Shown: positions 9,449 to 16,958, counted from the stretch's first letter. The stretch: DNA of 64,000 bases from an uncultured Rhizobiaceae group bacterium (GCA_947501445.1 CANMVS010000002.1:124001-188000); one strand, 5' to 3'. Made by a program: numbers and translations. The notes: a model not told the origin generated them from the sequence alone.

Positions 9449-11500
9449 TCAGTCTGCCGGACGTTGATCCCATACGATACGCCCGTCAAATACCGTGAGC
9501 AGAACTTTCGTGTCGGCTATGTCCCAGATCGTGGCAACCTCCTGGGCCAGCGCTTCAATATCCTGATCGATCATTATCAGATCAGCTTTTTTGCCAACTT
9601 CGATGCTTCCCGTTTCATTTTCCTGCCCCATGGCGATGGCACCATTGATTGTGTAGGCAGCCAATAGATCATCGAGCGCCAAAACCTCATCAGCATTAAC
9701 TGCAACCACCTGTGTTGGTTCGTTGTCTTCCTGTGAAGTCGGGTTAACAGGCAGCAGATCGGCACGTATGAGCCCGGCTGCTATATTGGCGAACGGCTGT
9801 GGGGTTGGTTGATCAACAGGTGCATCGCTGCCTGCCGCCAGAATTCCACCCGCATCCCTGATGCTGCGGAACGGATAGACCCGCTCATGCCAGAGACCAT
9901 CGGGGTGATAAATCGCTTCAAGATCCAAAACGGATTTAACTTCGTTGATAAATGGAATGACAGTTGTGTCATATTCCCAAAAAGGCACAGCCCAGGAATA
10001 GGTCGGCGTCACAACAACGCCCATCTCACCAATGCGAGCCACGTCATCAGGTGCCACAAACTGGATATGAGCAAGATTATGAGCAAGACCACGCGTGCCG
10101 TTTTCTGCACGTGCTGCTTCAATTGCGTTCAATGCGACATGGACAGCTCTGTCACCCAGAGCATGCATGTGCACCGTAAATCCTTCCCGATCAAAAGCTG
10201 CAACGGCCCTATTCAATTCCGCAGGTGTAAACTCCAGTAATCCGTAGCGCTTCTTGCAGCGCATTGCAGCAAAACCATGTTGATCCTCAAATGACCTTGC
10301 GACTTCCCCGTCCTCATATCTGGACAGGTTGGCACGCACATCGTTGCAGATATCCCCGTCCAGATTGACATAACCAAGAACCTTGGAAGCGTCATCTATT
10401 ATGGGTTCAAGGTAAGGGTGCTGCATGGCGGCGGTCTGGGTCGGATATTCGACCACCCCATCAACAAACAGTTTAACCCCGTCAGCCTTGATATAAAGCG
10501 CGTTGGAAAAACGATCACGCATATCCCCGGCAGCGCTGAGCGCAGCATCAATGTCCACTGGTCGATCACGTCCGCCATAAAAATTGCTGTCGATGTGCGT
10601 ATTAAGACGCACACGAAAATCGAGCAGATTGTTCGCCTCCATATAGCTGTAAACATCCGCAAGAGTATCGGTTACCAGAGCATCCTGCGCTGAGGTAACG
10701 CCATTGGACGCCATCAGAGCGCGTAATTCACCCAGAACCGGTTTGAAATTTTCAACCTGAGCTTCAGGTGCAGCAATGATCACCTGAGCAAAATCCTTGG
10801 CTGTGCCATCGGGCTCACCATTGGAATCCACATTAAAATACTCGCCATAGGGCTTGTACTCATTCGCCAGTGAAGCGCCAGTCACCGCCACAGGCCTGTC
10901 ATCCTTGGGGTGGCGGGCACGCTGATAGGCAGCGCTATTGAAGCCAAATGCATGTCCGTCCGAGCCATCAAGCCGTATGGGCACCGTCCCGGATATCGCA
11001 TCAAGAGCCGCACGCACCGTCGGATAGGTCTCGGTCGTGCTCAGCAGTGAGGGTGGATTGAACGCCTTGCCAATCAGCCAGCCATCCTCATTCAGATCTG
11101 CAACGGCCAGACAAGCGCGCAATTTGGCCACTGTTTCGTCGAGATCAACCGATTTCCCCTCAAAATCACACTCATATTTCTCACCACCAAATTGCGGTGT
11201 CACATTATAAAGCGGATGGATATGGACATCGTGTAACCCCGGCAGAACAATCTGCCCGCCCGCGTCTATAACCTTGGTATCCGGGCCAACCAGATCGCTC
11301 AATCCGGCTTCATCGCCGACATAGACGATCATATTGTCGCGTATCGCAACTGATGACGCCCGGTTGCGCACAGTGTCCATTGTCAGAATATTTCCGTTGG
11401 AAATCACCAGATCAGCTGTTTGCGCCGATACGCCCGTGACCCAGCCCGATGCCAGGGCACCAAGACAACCGGCCATAATTTTGGAATTGAGGCAGAACAT
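9449..11500 (-). CDS. Exported amidohydrolase, YtcJ-like (Amidohydro_3)
   Basis: Metal-dependent hydrolase of the amidohydrolase superfamily, 683 residues from the ATG at 11500. That start gives an export signal (MFCLNSKIMAGCLGALASG with cleavage near VSA-Q) and has GGAG about 10 bases upstream; the longer frame adds 42 residues with no signal. The mature N-terminus ADLVISNGNILTMD and the following VIDAGGQIVLPGLHDVHIH with the HxH metal pair are diagnostic, as are the later HMHALGDRAV and AAGSDAPVD motifs. The C-terminus returns to the small beta-sandwich (GSIEVGKKADLIMID). Substrate is unknown for most of this subfamily. It is divergent from an XRE regulator starting 140 bases away. Confidence 0.88.
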   Translation of the reverse strand: MFCLNSKIMAGCLGALASGWVTGVSAQTADLVISNGNILTMDTVRNRASSVAIRDNMIVYVGDEAGLSDLVGPDTKVIDAGGQIVLPGLHDVHIHPLYNVTPQFGGEKYECDFEGKSVDLDETVAKLRACLAVADLNEDGWLIGKAFNPPSLLSTTETYPTVRAALDAISGTVPIRLDGSDGHAFGFNSAAYQRARHPKDDRPVAVTGASLANEYKPYGEYFNVDSNGEPDGTAKDFAQVIIAAPEAQVENFKPVLGELRALMASNGVTSAQDALVTDTLADVYSYMEANNLLDFRVRLNTHIDSNFYGGRDRPVDIDAALSAAGDMRDRFSNALYIKADGVKLFVDGVVEYPTQTAAMQHPYLEPIIDDASKVLGYVNLDGDICNDVRANLSRYEDGEVARSFEDQHGFAAMRCKKRYGLLEFTPAELNRAVAAFDREGFTVHMHALGDRAVHVALNAIEAARAENGTRGLAHNLAHIQFVAPDDVARIGEMGVVVTPTYSWAVPFWEYDTTVIPFINEVKSVLDLEAIYHPDGLWHERVYPFRSIRDAGGILAAGSDAPVDQPTPQPFANIAAGLIRADLLPVNPTSQEDNEPTQVVAVNADEVLALDDLLAAYTINGAIAMGQENETGSIEVGKKADLIMIDQDIEALAQEVATIWDIADTKVLLTVFDGRIVWDQRPAD

Positions 11501-11640
11501 CAACAATGTACTCCAGATTTGTTCAATCGATCGAATGAAATCTGGCAGGTGTCCGGTCACCCGGCAACCGGGGTGACAATTCATAATTGACGTGCATTGT
11601 GTCTTATCCGCGTCAATCAGCATCAAATTGGTGAATTCAC

Positions 11641-12405
11641 ATGTCGAACAACCATTTCGCAGAAAACCTTCGTCAATTGACCGGATACGGCAAATCGGTG
11701 TCAGATATCTGCCGCAAGGCCAAAGTTAACCGCACCCAATTCAACCGTTATCTCAGCGGCCAGTCCCTGCCATCCCTGCAAACATTGCGGCGGTTATGCG
11801 ATTTCTTCGGCGTTGATGAACAGGAAATTCTGCTTGCCCCGGATGCTTTCAGACAGATTATTCGCCTGCGTCCTCCACAGCTCACGCACAGCGAGGATCC
11901 GGCGATTGATTTCGCCCTGAAACTTTTTGCCGATCAAAAGGAAAGTGCCGCACTTCAGGGCTACTACCATGTCTATTTTCAGCCCGAGCCGAATGTGCCG
12001 CACATATACTGCAACCTGGCAAAACTGACCTGGACAGGACGCGGCCTGCTGATCAAGATTATCGAACGCCATCCGCAGGACGCCATAAACCTGCCCAAGA
12101 GGTTGAAATATGAAGGCATGGCATTCGTGCGGACCGGTAAATTATTTTGCCTTGTGCAGGAAACCAGATTGCGCAGCTCCACACTTTTTATTGCCCTGTC
12201 GCTTGGAGACTTTGACCAGCCTCAACTGTTGAACGGGGTGACCAGCGGCACAGAACCGGAAGGAGGCAACCAGATTACAAGTTTCAAATCAGTTTGGAGC
12301 TTTATTGGTAAACAACCCGATCTGCGCAATGCTTTGCATCAGTGCGGCTGTTTCGAGGCAAGCGAGATTGATTTGTCACCAGCCATACGTGCCGGCATTG
12401 TGTAG
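11641..12405 (+). CDS. XRE-type helix-turn-helix regulator
   Basis: DNA-binding protein of 254 residues. Residues 1-60 form a Cro/C1-type helix-turn-helix (VSDICRKAKVNRTQFNRYLSG, then LPSLQTLRRLCDFFGV). The remaining 190 residues are not a domain I can name; they are rich in beta-type stretches and contain no obvious metal or cofactor motif. Because it is transcribed away from the exported amidohydrolase across a 140-bp gap, control of that gene is plausible. No phage or toxin-antitoxin partner is next to it. Confidence 0.8.
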   Translation: MSNNHFAENLRQLTGYGKSVSDICRKAKVNRTQFNRYLSGQSLPSLQTLRRLCDFFGVDEQEILLAPDAFRQIIRLRPPQLTHSEDPAIDFALKLFADQKESAALQGYYHVYFQPEPNVPHIYCNLAKLTWTGRGLLIKIIERHPQDAINLPKRLKYEGMAFVRTGKLFCLVQETRLRSSTLFIALSLGDFDQPQLLNGVTSGTEPEGGNQITSFKSVWSFIGKQPDLRNALHQCGCFEASEIDLSPAIRAGIV

Positions 12406-12460
12406 ATATGGAGCAGATTCAATACTGCAAGTTTAGCAACAACCCCTTCGGCACGAGGGT

Positions 12461-12505
12461 GTCACCCATGTCTTGGGTACAATCTGTTACCTATGTCTCC
12501 GGGTC
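12461..12505. repeat. Short imperfect tandem repeat resembling an IS terminus
   Basis: Two imperfect 20-base units at a 25-base period share the pattern GTyACCyATGTCT followed by a GG-rich stretch. In my experience this wording is typical of the ends of IS481-type elements in alphaproteobacteria, but no transposase remains, so at most it is a remnant. It lies between the XRE gene and the tRNA-Leu gene. Confidence 0.3.
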
Positions 12506-12520
12506 GGACAAATTGTCAAA

Positions 12521-12605
12521 TGGTGCGGGTGGAGGGACTCGAACCCCCACGCCTCTCGGCGTCTGGACCTAAACCAGGTGCGTCTACCAATTCCGCCACA
12601 CCCGC
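12521..12605 (-). tRNA. tRNA-Leu (anticodon TAG)
   Basis: Read on the minus strand, an 85-base cloverleaf starts GCGGGTG and ends CACCCGC-A-CCA, giving a 7-bp acceptor stem and an encoded CCA. The D-arm region GGCGGAATTGGTAGACGC, an anticodon loop TTTAGGT with TAG central, a class II long variable arm (CGCCGAGAGGCG) and a T-arm with GGTTCGAGTCC are all present. The long variable arm and the A after the acceptor stem agree with a leucine tRNA. Confidence 0.97.
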
Positions 12606-12735
12606 ATCAAATAGAGCCGGACGTTTGCCACAGGGGCTCATGCTGGTCAAGCGAGATCTTGAAGAACTTCTGCCTTGTGTGAAAGTATCGCTCATTCAAT
12701 TGTTTCCCTGCGCATGACCGGGGCAAAACTGCTCC

Positions 12736-13158
12736 CTACGCGCCAATTCTAAAAACCCTGGCAGTGGCAAGCAGCGATCCGCAATGGATCGCCTCGCCAT
12801 TCCTCATGACCCAGATATCAGCCATTGCGGTCGAGATGGTCTTGCCAGCCTGCAGTATGCGGCCCTCTGCCCGCAGTGCATCGCCGTGCGCCTGATTGGT
12901 CACTTTGATGGTAAAGTCGAGCGTCGCAACAGAACATCCCTTCGGCGCCATGCTGGCACAGGCAGATACGGCCGCAACATCGCCTATTGCACCGATAATC
13001 GATGCGGGAAACAAATCGGGCGGTGATGAAAAGCGTTCGGCAAAGGGCATCGTCACAATGACCCGGCCAGGTTCAAAGGTAACCGGTTCAATACCCAGTT
13101 CCCGTACAAATGGCAGTTGCCTGAGAAAACCACCCATTTCATTTTTTTCAGATTCCAT
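12736..13158 (-). CDS. PaaI-like hotdog thioesterase
   Basis: Small acyl-CoA thioesterase of the hotdog fold, 140 residues from the ATG at 13158, where AAGGG sits about 8 bases upstream; a longer in-frame start adds 25 unsupported residues. Family features are the central helix region SSPPDLFPASIIGAIGDVAAVSAC and the beta-strand run CSVATLDFTIKVTNQAHGDALRAEGRI, followed by GKTISTAMADIWV. The substrate acyl group is unknown. It is divergent from a TetR regulator, a common arrangement for lipid or aromatic acyl-CoA genes, with about 100 bases between the starts. Confidence 0.82.
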   Translation of the reverse strand: MESEKNEMGGFLRQLPFVRELGIEPVTFEPGRVIVTMPFAERFSSPPDLFPASIIGAIGDVAAVSACASMAPKGCSVATLDFTIKVTNQAHGDALRAEGRILQAGKTISTAMADIWVMRNGEAIHCGSLLATARVFRIGA

Positions 13159-13234
13159 CGGTATCGCCCTTTTATTAAATTGTGCCACTCGTCGATCACT
13201 GCACAAATGACGCACCCGGGGATGGAAGTACATT

Positions 13235-13246
13235 TACTTGTCGGTA
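13235..13246. promoter_or_regulatory. Candidate TetR-type operator
   Basis: TAC-N6-GTA dyad (TACTTGTCGGTA) lies directly before the TetR gene and in the gap shared with the divergent thioesterase. This half-site pattern is common for AcrR/TetR repressors. Binding is not shown. Confidence 0.3.
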
Positions 13247-13258
13247 TACCCTTGCAGC

Positions 13259-13885
13259 ATGACAAACCGAGCAACAACGACGAAATCTCACATTCTCGAA
13301 TGCGCATGCAGCCTGTTTTATCGCCACGGGTTTGCCCGGGTCGGTGTTGATCAGATCGCCGAAGCGGCAGGCATAACCAAACGCACGCTTTACAATCATT
13401 TTCAAAGCAAGGACGCGCTTGCAGCGGCGGCCCTGGCTGTTCAAAATGAGTACATCCTTCATCAGGTCCAACTGTGGCAACTGGAAGAAGCCGCTGATCC
13501 GCGACAGATTTGCAAAATAATATTCGAGCAGTTGGTCAAATGGGTTGTGCAATCCGATTGGAAAGGCTCCGGATTTACCCGAATAACGATGGAGCTTGCC
13601 GAGTTGCCCGGTCACCCGGCAAGAAAGGCATCAAGCGATCACAAGGCTGCTCTGGAAGCGCTGCTGACACGCTATTTCGCATTGTCCGCAGCAACTGAGG
13701 CAACACAACTTGCCCGTCGGATCATCATTTTGATTGAAGGAGGCATGTCATTGGCATTAATTCATGCAGACCCGGAGTATCTGGTTGAAGCGGCAAAAAC
13801 TGCCGACTCCATGTTTGACAGTCCAGCAGCCATCCAGAGCCGACAACAGTCAGCAGGAGACATGGGATCAAGCCATGCAAAATAG
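13259..13885 (+). CDS. TetR/AcrR-family transcriptional regulator
   Basis: Ligand-responsive repressor, 208 residues from the ATG at 13259; a TTG at 13238 preceded by GGAAG 9 bases away would add 7 residues and cannot be excluded. Residues 8-55 form the TetR helix-turn-helix (FYRHGFARVGVDQIAEAAG, ITKRTLYNHFQSKDAL). The rest is the all-helical ligand and dimerisation domain, similar to regulators of the YcdC/AcuR type. It is divergent from a hotdog thioesterase, its probable target. The gene's 3' end is close to the promoter region of the first DUF1127 gene. Confidence 0.88.
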   Translation: MTNRATTTKSHILECACSLFYRHGFARVGVDQIAEAAGITKRTLYNHFQSKDALAAAALAVQNEYILHQVQLWQLEEAADPRQICKIIFEQLVKWVVQSDWKGSGFTRITMELAELPGHPARKASSDHKAALEALLTRYFALSAATEATQLARRIIILIEGGMSLALIHADPEYLVEAAKTADSMFDSPAAIQSRQQSAGDMGSSHAK

Positions 13886-13996
13886 TCATGCCTCCTATGC
13901 ATATATTGCGCTGCACAAATTCAATATCGATACCTATATTGTTTTCAGGACAACAACGCACTTGGCGAGGCCAAGGAATTCAATCGGTTTGAAATT

Positions 13997-14137
13997 ATGA
14001 ATATGATGCTTACATATAACAAATGGCGGTCTTATCACAAGACACGTGATGCTCTGCAGCGTCTGGGCGATCATGAGTTGAATGATTTGGGCATCAAACG
14101 CGACCAGATTGAATCCATCGCCCGTAAGGCGTTGTAA
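13997..14137 (+). CDS. DUF1127 small protein (CcaF1-like position)
   Basis: A 46-residue basic protein starting MNMMLTYNKWRSYHKTRDAL and containing the DUF1127 core (W-R-x-Y/H, L-x-x-L-x-D-x-E-L-x-D-L-G-I, R-x-x-I). Such proteins act as small RNA-binding or envelope/phosphate-response factors in alphaproteobacteria. There is no clear ribosome site; AAGGA lies 19 bases before the ATG, too far, so the start could be any of the ATGs at 13997, 14003 or 14006. Immediately downstream lies a three-hairpin RNA with anti-SD loops, the arrangement known for RSP_6037/CcaF1 and CcsR RNAs in Rhodobacter. The 13-base sequence CCAAGGAATTCAA occurs both just before and just after the gene. Confidence 0.85.
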   Translation: MNMMLTYNKWRSYHKTRDALQRLGDHELNDLGIKRDQIESIARKAL

Positions 14138-14157
14138 ACCAAGGAATTCAAAGTTTC

Positions 14158-14280
14158 GCCGGGGCATACTCCTCCTCCCAATGCCCCCGCGATTAGACTG
14201 ACAGCACTCCTCCTCCCAGCTGTCAGTCAAGCTAAATGACGCTCGCTGGACCTCCTCCCCCAGCGAGCGTTATTTTTTTG
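14158..14280 (+). ncRNA. Cuckoo/CcsR-type small RNA array: three hairpins with anti-SD loops
   Basis: Three consecutive stem-loops follow the DUF1127 stop. Hairpin 1 at 14161-14187 pairs GGGGCAT with ATGCCCC; hairpin 2 at 14196-14228 pairs GACTGACAGC with GCTGTCAGTC; hairpin 3 at 14239-14270 pairs ACGCTCGCTGG with its complement. Hairpins 1 and 2 share the identical 13-base loop ACTCCTCCTCCCA and hairpin 3 has ACCTCCTCCC. Stems differ in sequence while the CUCCUCC loops are kept, a sign of selection on the loops. This matches the cuckoo RNA family of alphaproteobacteria, stress-induced sRNAs processed from DUF1127 transcripts. The third hairpin ends in a T-run and serves as terminator. Confidence 0.85.
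14239..14279 (+). terminator. Terminator of the DUF1127-sRNA transcript
   Basis: An 11-bp stem (ACGCTCGCTGG / CCAGCGAGCGT) is followed by TATTTTTTT. It is also the third anti-SD hairpin of the RNA array. Confidence 0.88.
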
Positions 14281-14453
14281 GCTTATCAAACACGATCATA
14301 AGTGATCAATGCGGCCGACGATATCCAGCCCTTGCACAAACGCATGGCCATCTCGCAAATATTGCACCGCACAATATTATTAGAACACCCAACCGGGACA
14401 ATTAACAATGATGGCTCTCAGTAACCATCACCGAAACGAGAAGGATAAAAACA

Positions 14454-14597
14454 ATGGTTTCTCTAAAACAGTCTTTTCAGAATTGGCGCAGCTACCGAAA
14501 TACCTGTAATGAACTCTATCGCATGTCTGATCGCGATTTGAATGACATAGGTATTGCACGTGGCGACATTCCATTTGTTGCGCGTCATCGCTCGTGA
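14454..14597 (+). CDS. DUF1127 small protein
   Basis: A 47-residue protein starting MVSLKQSFQNWRSYRNTCNE, with the DUF1127 core MSDRDLNDIGIARGDI. AAGGAT lies 8 bases before the ATG, which fixes the start. It lacks the three-hairpin array of the preceding paralogue, but a simple hairpin follows. The gap to the first DUF1127 transcript is 175 bases and includes that transcript's terminator, so it is probably transcribed on its own. Confidence 0.82.
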   Translation: MVSLKQSFQNWRSYRNTCNELYRMSDRDLNDIGIARGDIPFVARHRS

Positions 14598-14621
14598 AAA
14601 GTCGGTAACCTGTACATCAAT

Positions 14622-14651
14622 CGCCTGCGAAACCCTTAAGCCTCGCAGGCG
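14622..14651 (+). terminator. Possible terminator after the second DUF1127 gene
   Basis: A 9-bp stem CGCCTGCGA / TCGCAGGCG with a 12-base loop is followed by TTCTGATT, a weak T-rich tail. It begins 25 bases after the stop. Confidence 0.45.
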
Positions 14652-14844
14652 TTCTGATTCCGGGAACAGCGGCACAAATCCACTATAATTTCGGTCGCCA
14701 AATTGACTATTCCGCCACCTCCCAATTGAGGCCGTGCACTGCAGAAATCGCATAGCAGGCCTGTGAAATTGGCGCTTACAAATTTGCCAATAAGGATTAC
14801 ATAGCAATCAACAGTTCAGCTTGAAAACAGGAAGGAGATTTACA

Positions 14845-14991
14845 ATGAATATCGTAAAAGACTACCAGAATTGGCGTAAGTACCGCCGTACAGTTAACCA
14901 GCTTCGCAGTCTGCCAGACAGCCTGCTGAGTGATATTGGCGTAAATCGTCATTCCATCAACGATTTCGCCCGTCAGGTTTCTGACAACTAA
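14845..14991 (+). CDS. DUF1127 small protein
   Basis: A 48-residue protein starting MNIVKDYQNWRKYRRTVNQL and containing LPDSLLSDIGVNRHSINDFA. The ribosome site is unusually strong, GGAAGGAGA about 8 bases before the ATG, which is perfectly complementary to CUCCUUCC-like anti-SD sequences and so a natural target for the upstream hairpin RNA. It is the third DUF1127 gene within one kilobase; the three proteins differ clearly, so this is an old duplication. About 250 bases separate it from the second copy; I see no other gene there. Confidence 0.82.
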   Translation: MNIVKDYQNWRKYRRTVNQLRSLPDSLLSDIGVNRHSINDFARQVSDN

Positions 14992-15093
14992 ATTCAGATC
15001 CAAGTTACCAAATCAGAGCGTTGTACCAGTTCCCGATGCGTATCCCTCGTGCGCGGAACATTGGTCAGCGCTCTTTTTGCATGCAAAATACTA

Positions 15094-15134
15094 GGGCCTG
15101 TGGACATTTGGGAATCCCAAATGTCCACAGGCCC
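15094..15134. mobile_element. 41-bp perfect palindrome made of two IS left ends
   Basis: A 20-base arm (GGGCCTGTGGACATTTGGGA), one central base and the exact reverse complement make a 41-bp element. The arm is identical to the first 20 bases of the complete IS at 22253, whereas the IS right end differs (GGGCCCGTGGACATTC). TA flanks both sides, like the TA duplication of the IS. It is a minimal derivative of the IS, either a deletion product of two head-to-head copies or a mobilised mini-element. Confidence 0.85.
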
Positions 15135-15720
15135 TACAACACATACCAGTTTATACGAAACGGTCACTAAAGCTGTTGGTCACACCTTGGGGAAATTCAT
15201 GCGGATCTGGTCGATACTCATACCCATTTTTATGGCAGGCGTGCTTGCCGGTTGCAGCGGCGAAGAGCAGGACGCCGAAATCGTCCCTGTCATCCGCCCG
15301 ATCAATGCCCTGACCGTCGAGTCGGTTGAGCTTGGCTTCCAGCGCAGCTATCCGGCCGAAGTGCTGCCCGCACGGGAAGTGGATCTGACCTTTCGCGTCT
15401 CCGGGCGGATCACGGAACTGCCATTCCATCCCGCCATGGGACTCACCCAGCCGACGTCGGCCGCCAATTCTTTCTTCAAGTTCGCCCAGCAGCGTATAAA
15501 ACAGGTCGAGATCAGAGTGAAGGTGCATGTTTCATCCAACCCGACGAAAGGCCGTTTGTCTGGCCTTGTCGGGATATCGCGTTTTCCAATTACCCCTTCA
15601 ATTGGTCAGTCGGATTGGAGATTTCTTTCGATTGAGCGCCAGCATTTTGCTATTTGGCGCCACATGGCCGGTTTGATTGACGGGCAATCATGTGCGTGGA
15701 GATCAGCGCCGTTTCTGTGA
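15135..15720 (+). pseudogene. Truncated inverted duplicate of the efflux adaptor 5' end, fused to unrelated sequence
   Basis: Bases 15135-15422 repeat, in inverted orientation, bases 21341-21054, which hold the ribosome site, lipoprotein signal and first 75 codons of the adaptor gene. I see one difference (a GCC to GTC change, Ala to Val). The ATG at 15199 would still make MRIWSILIPIFMAGVLAGC, the intact lipobox and the N-terminal domain up to GRITELP. Beyond the junction the frame runs 98 codons through unrelated DNA to a TAG at 15718-15720. The chimeric frame is probably not functional, but its translation and export signals are intact. It abuts the 41-bp IS-end palindrome. Confidence 0.85.
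15423..15528 (-). pseudogene. 5' fragment of a GIY-YIG-like protein gene
   Basis: On the minus strand an ATG at 15528 reads MHLHSDLDLFYTLLGELEER and continues IGGRRRLGESHGGMEW before being cut exactly at the boundary of the duplicated efflux fragment. From memory this wording resembles the start of a family of small GIY-YIG-containing proteins (FYxLLxxLExRxGGxRRLxxxxGxMxWPxRGVYFF). The catalytic GIY-YIG part is missing. The fragment suggests the duplication landed inside, or deleted most of, such a gene. Confidence 0.4.
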
Positions 15721-15750
15721 GTGCCGGTCAAACACACAGTGCTGCCCCAC

Positions 15751-16926
15751 TCAATTGGCCACCGTCAGGATGACGCTTTGTTGACCGCCCAAAATTGTGG
15801 ACGGAATGACCGTGAGGCCGCGATATATGTCACCGACAATCGCTTCGGCAGGATTGATGCCGCTTTGTGCCGAGAGTGTATTGCCCTCCTGCATGCCACG
15901 CCCGATCAGTTGAACAATGGCCGGGGAGTCGGCGAACTTGCTGTGATTGACATTGCTTTCGTCATTGATTTGGGAAACATCAATGACGTTGACACCCAGC
16001 TCCGCAAGACTTGTGGGGTCAGCAGCGCCAACACGGCTGACACCACCGGCAATACGCCGCGACCATGTCAGTGCCTTGTCGTCACCTGATACGAGAACAT
16101 AGAAGACGTCAGTTGCCCCTTCAAAATTGCGCAGCTGAGCCTTGAAGACATCAAAATCGATATCGGGGGCTGCCAGGACCACCCGGCGCAGGCGGCCCGT
16201 GGAGTCCAGATCAGTGCGCTTTTGCAGCTGGCCCATGGCCTCAAGAGTTACCAGGTTGCCCATGGAGTTAGCCACGACATCAAAGTGCTCGACATTGGCT
16301 CCCGAAATGATGACACCAAGTTCCTCAAGATGATCACGGGCCTGAAGCGCACTGTTGATGTCGTAGACATAGTCCAGGCGTTTGCCGCTGGATGCCCAGG
16401 AAAACAGCACCGGGACACCCTGGTAGCCGGTGTCATGAACGAACTGCGCCACGCGCAAGACAGCAGCGCTGAAATTGACATTGTAGCCATGGACGAAAAC
16501 CAGAATATCCTTGGACCCGATGCCGCGTTCTTGCAGGGAACCATTGAGACGCTCACGAAACGTGTTTGTACCCTCGTAGAGCTGTGGCTTGCCGACAACA
16601 AAATGCTTTTTCGGATCAGGTGTTCTGGATGGTGGCGTTTCGATCTGGCCCGTTTCATGGGATTGCGGAATAGCGACATCAATCTGACCGAGCGTCATCT
16701 GCGTCGACCGTTCCCCGGAAAAGAATTCCGTTGGATCTTCGGAACGCGCCCGGGTCGTCGCTATGAAGATGCGGTGCGTCGTGGCGCCACTCTCACTGGA
16801 GAGCGGCAAAACCGTCTCGCCAAGTCCGATAATATTGCTTTTCCCGCCGCCGCAGCCAGCAAGAATGGCGCACAGAATGCCCAAAATAAGCAGTCGAAAA
16901 CTCGACGGGTACACACGCAGATACAT
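15751..16926 (-). CDS. Lipoprotein alpha/beta hydrolase (DUF900)
   Basis: Membrane-anchored serine hydrolase, 391 residues. The N-terminus has a lipoprotein signal with lipobox ILAGC near residue 24, then a DUF900 domain. Hydrolase features include ILVFVHGYNVNFSAAVLRVA with the oxyanion-hole HG, VVANSMGNL with the nucleophile Ser, and VLAAPDIDFDVF following. The substrate is unknown; several relatives are annotated as esterases. It starts 32 bases downstream of the RND permease stop on the same strand, so it is probably the third gene of the adaptor-permease-hydrolase operon. Composition and codon use of this operon look more GC-rich than the flanks, in line with acquisition by transfer. Confidence 0.87.
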   Translation of the reverse strand: MYLRVYPSSFRLLILGILCAILAGCGGGKSNIIGLGETVLPLSSESGATTHRIFIATTRARSEDPTEFFSGERSTQMTLGQIDVAIPQSHETGQIETPPSRTPDPKKHFVVGKPQLYEGTNTFRERLNGSLQERGIGSKDILVFVHGYNVNFSAAVLRVAQFVHDTGYQGVPVLFSWASSGKRLDYVYDINSALQARDHLEELGVIISGANVEHFDVVANSMGNLVTLEAMGQLQKRTDLDSTGRLRRVVLAAPDIDFDVFKAQLRNFEGATDVFYVLVSGDDKALTWSRRIAGGVSRVGAADPTSLAELGVNVIDVSQINDESNVNHSKFADSPAIVQLIGRGMQEGNTLSAQSGINPAEAIVGDIYRGLTVIPSTILGGQQSVILTVAN

Positions 16927-16958
16927 AACTTTCTCACACGTTCAGGGCTTAAATCACC

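Noticed and set aside
12521-12605. tRNA-Leu as an integration site for a genomic island
   Set aside because: No integrase and no duplicated tRNA 3' end was seen on either side.
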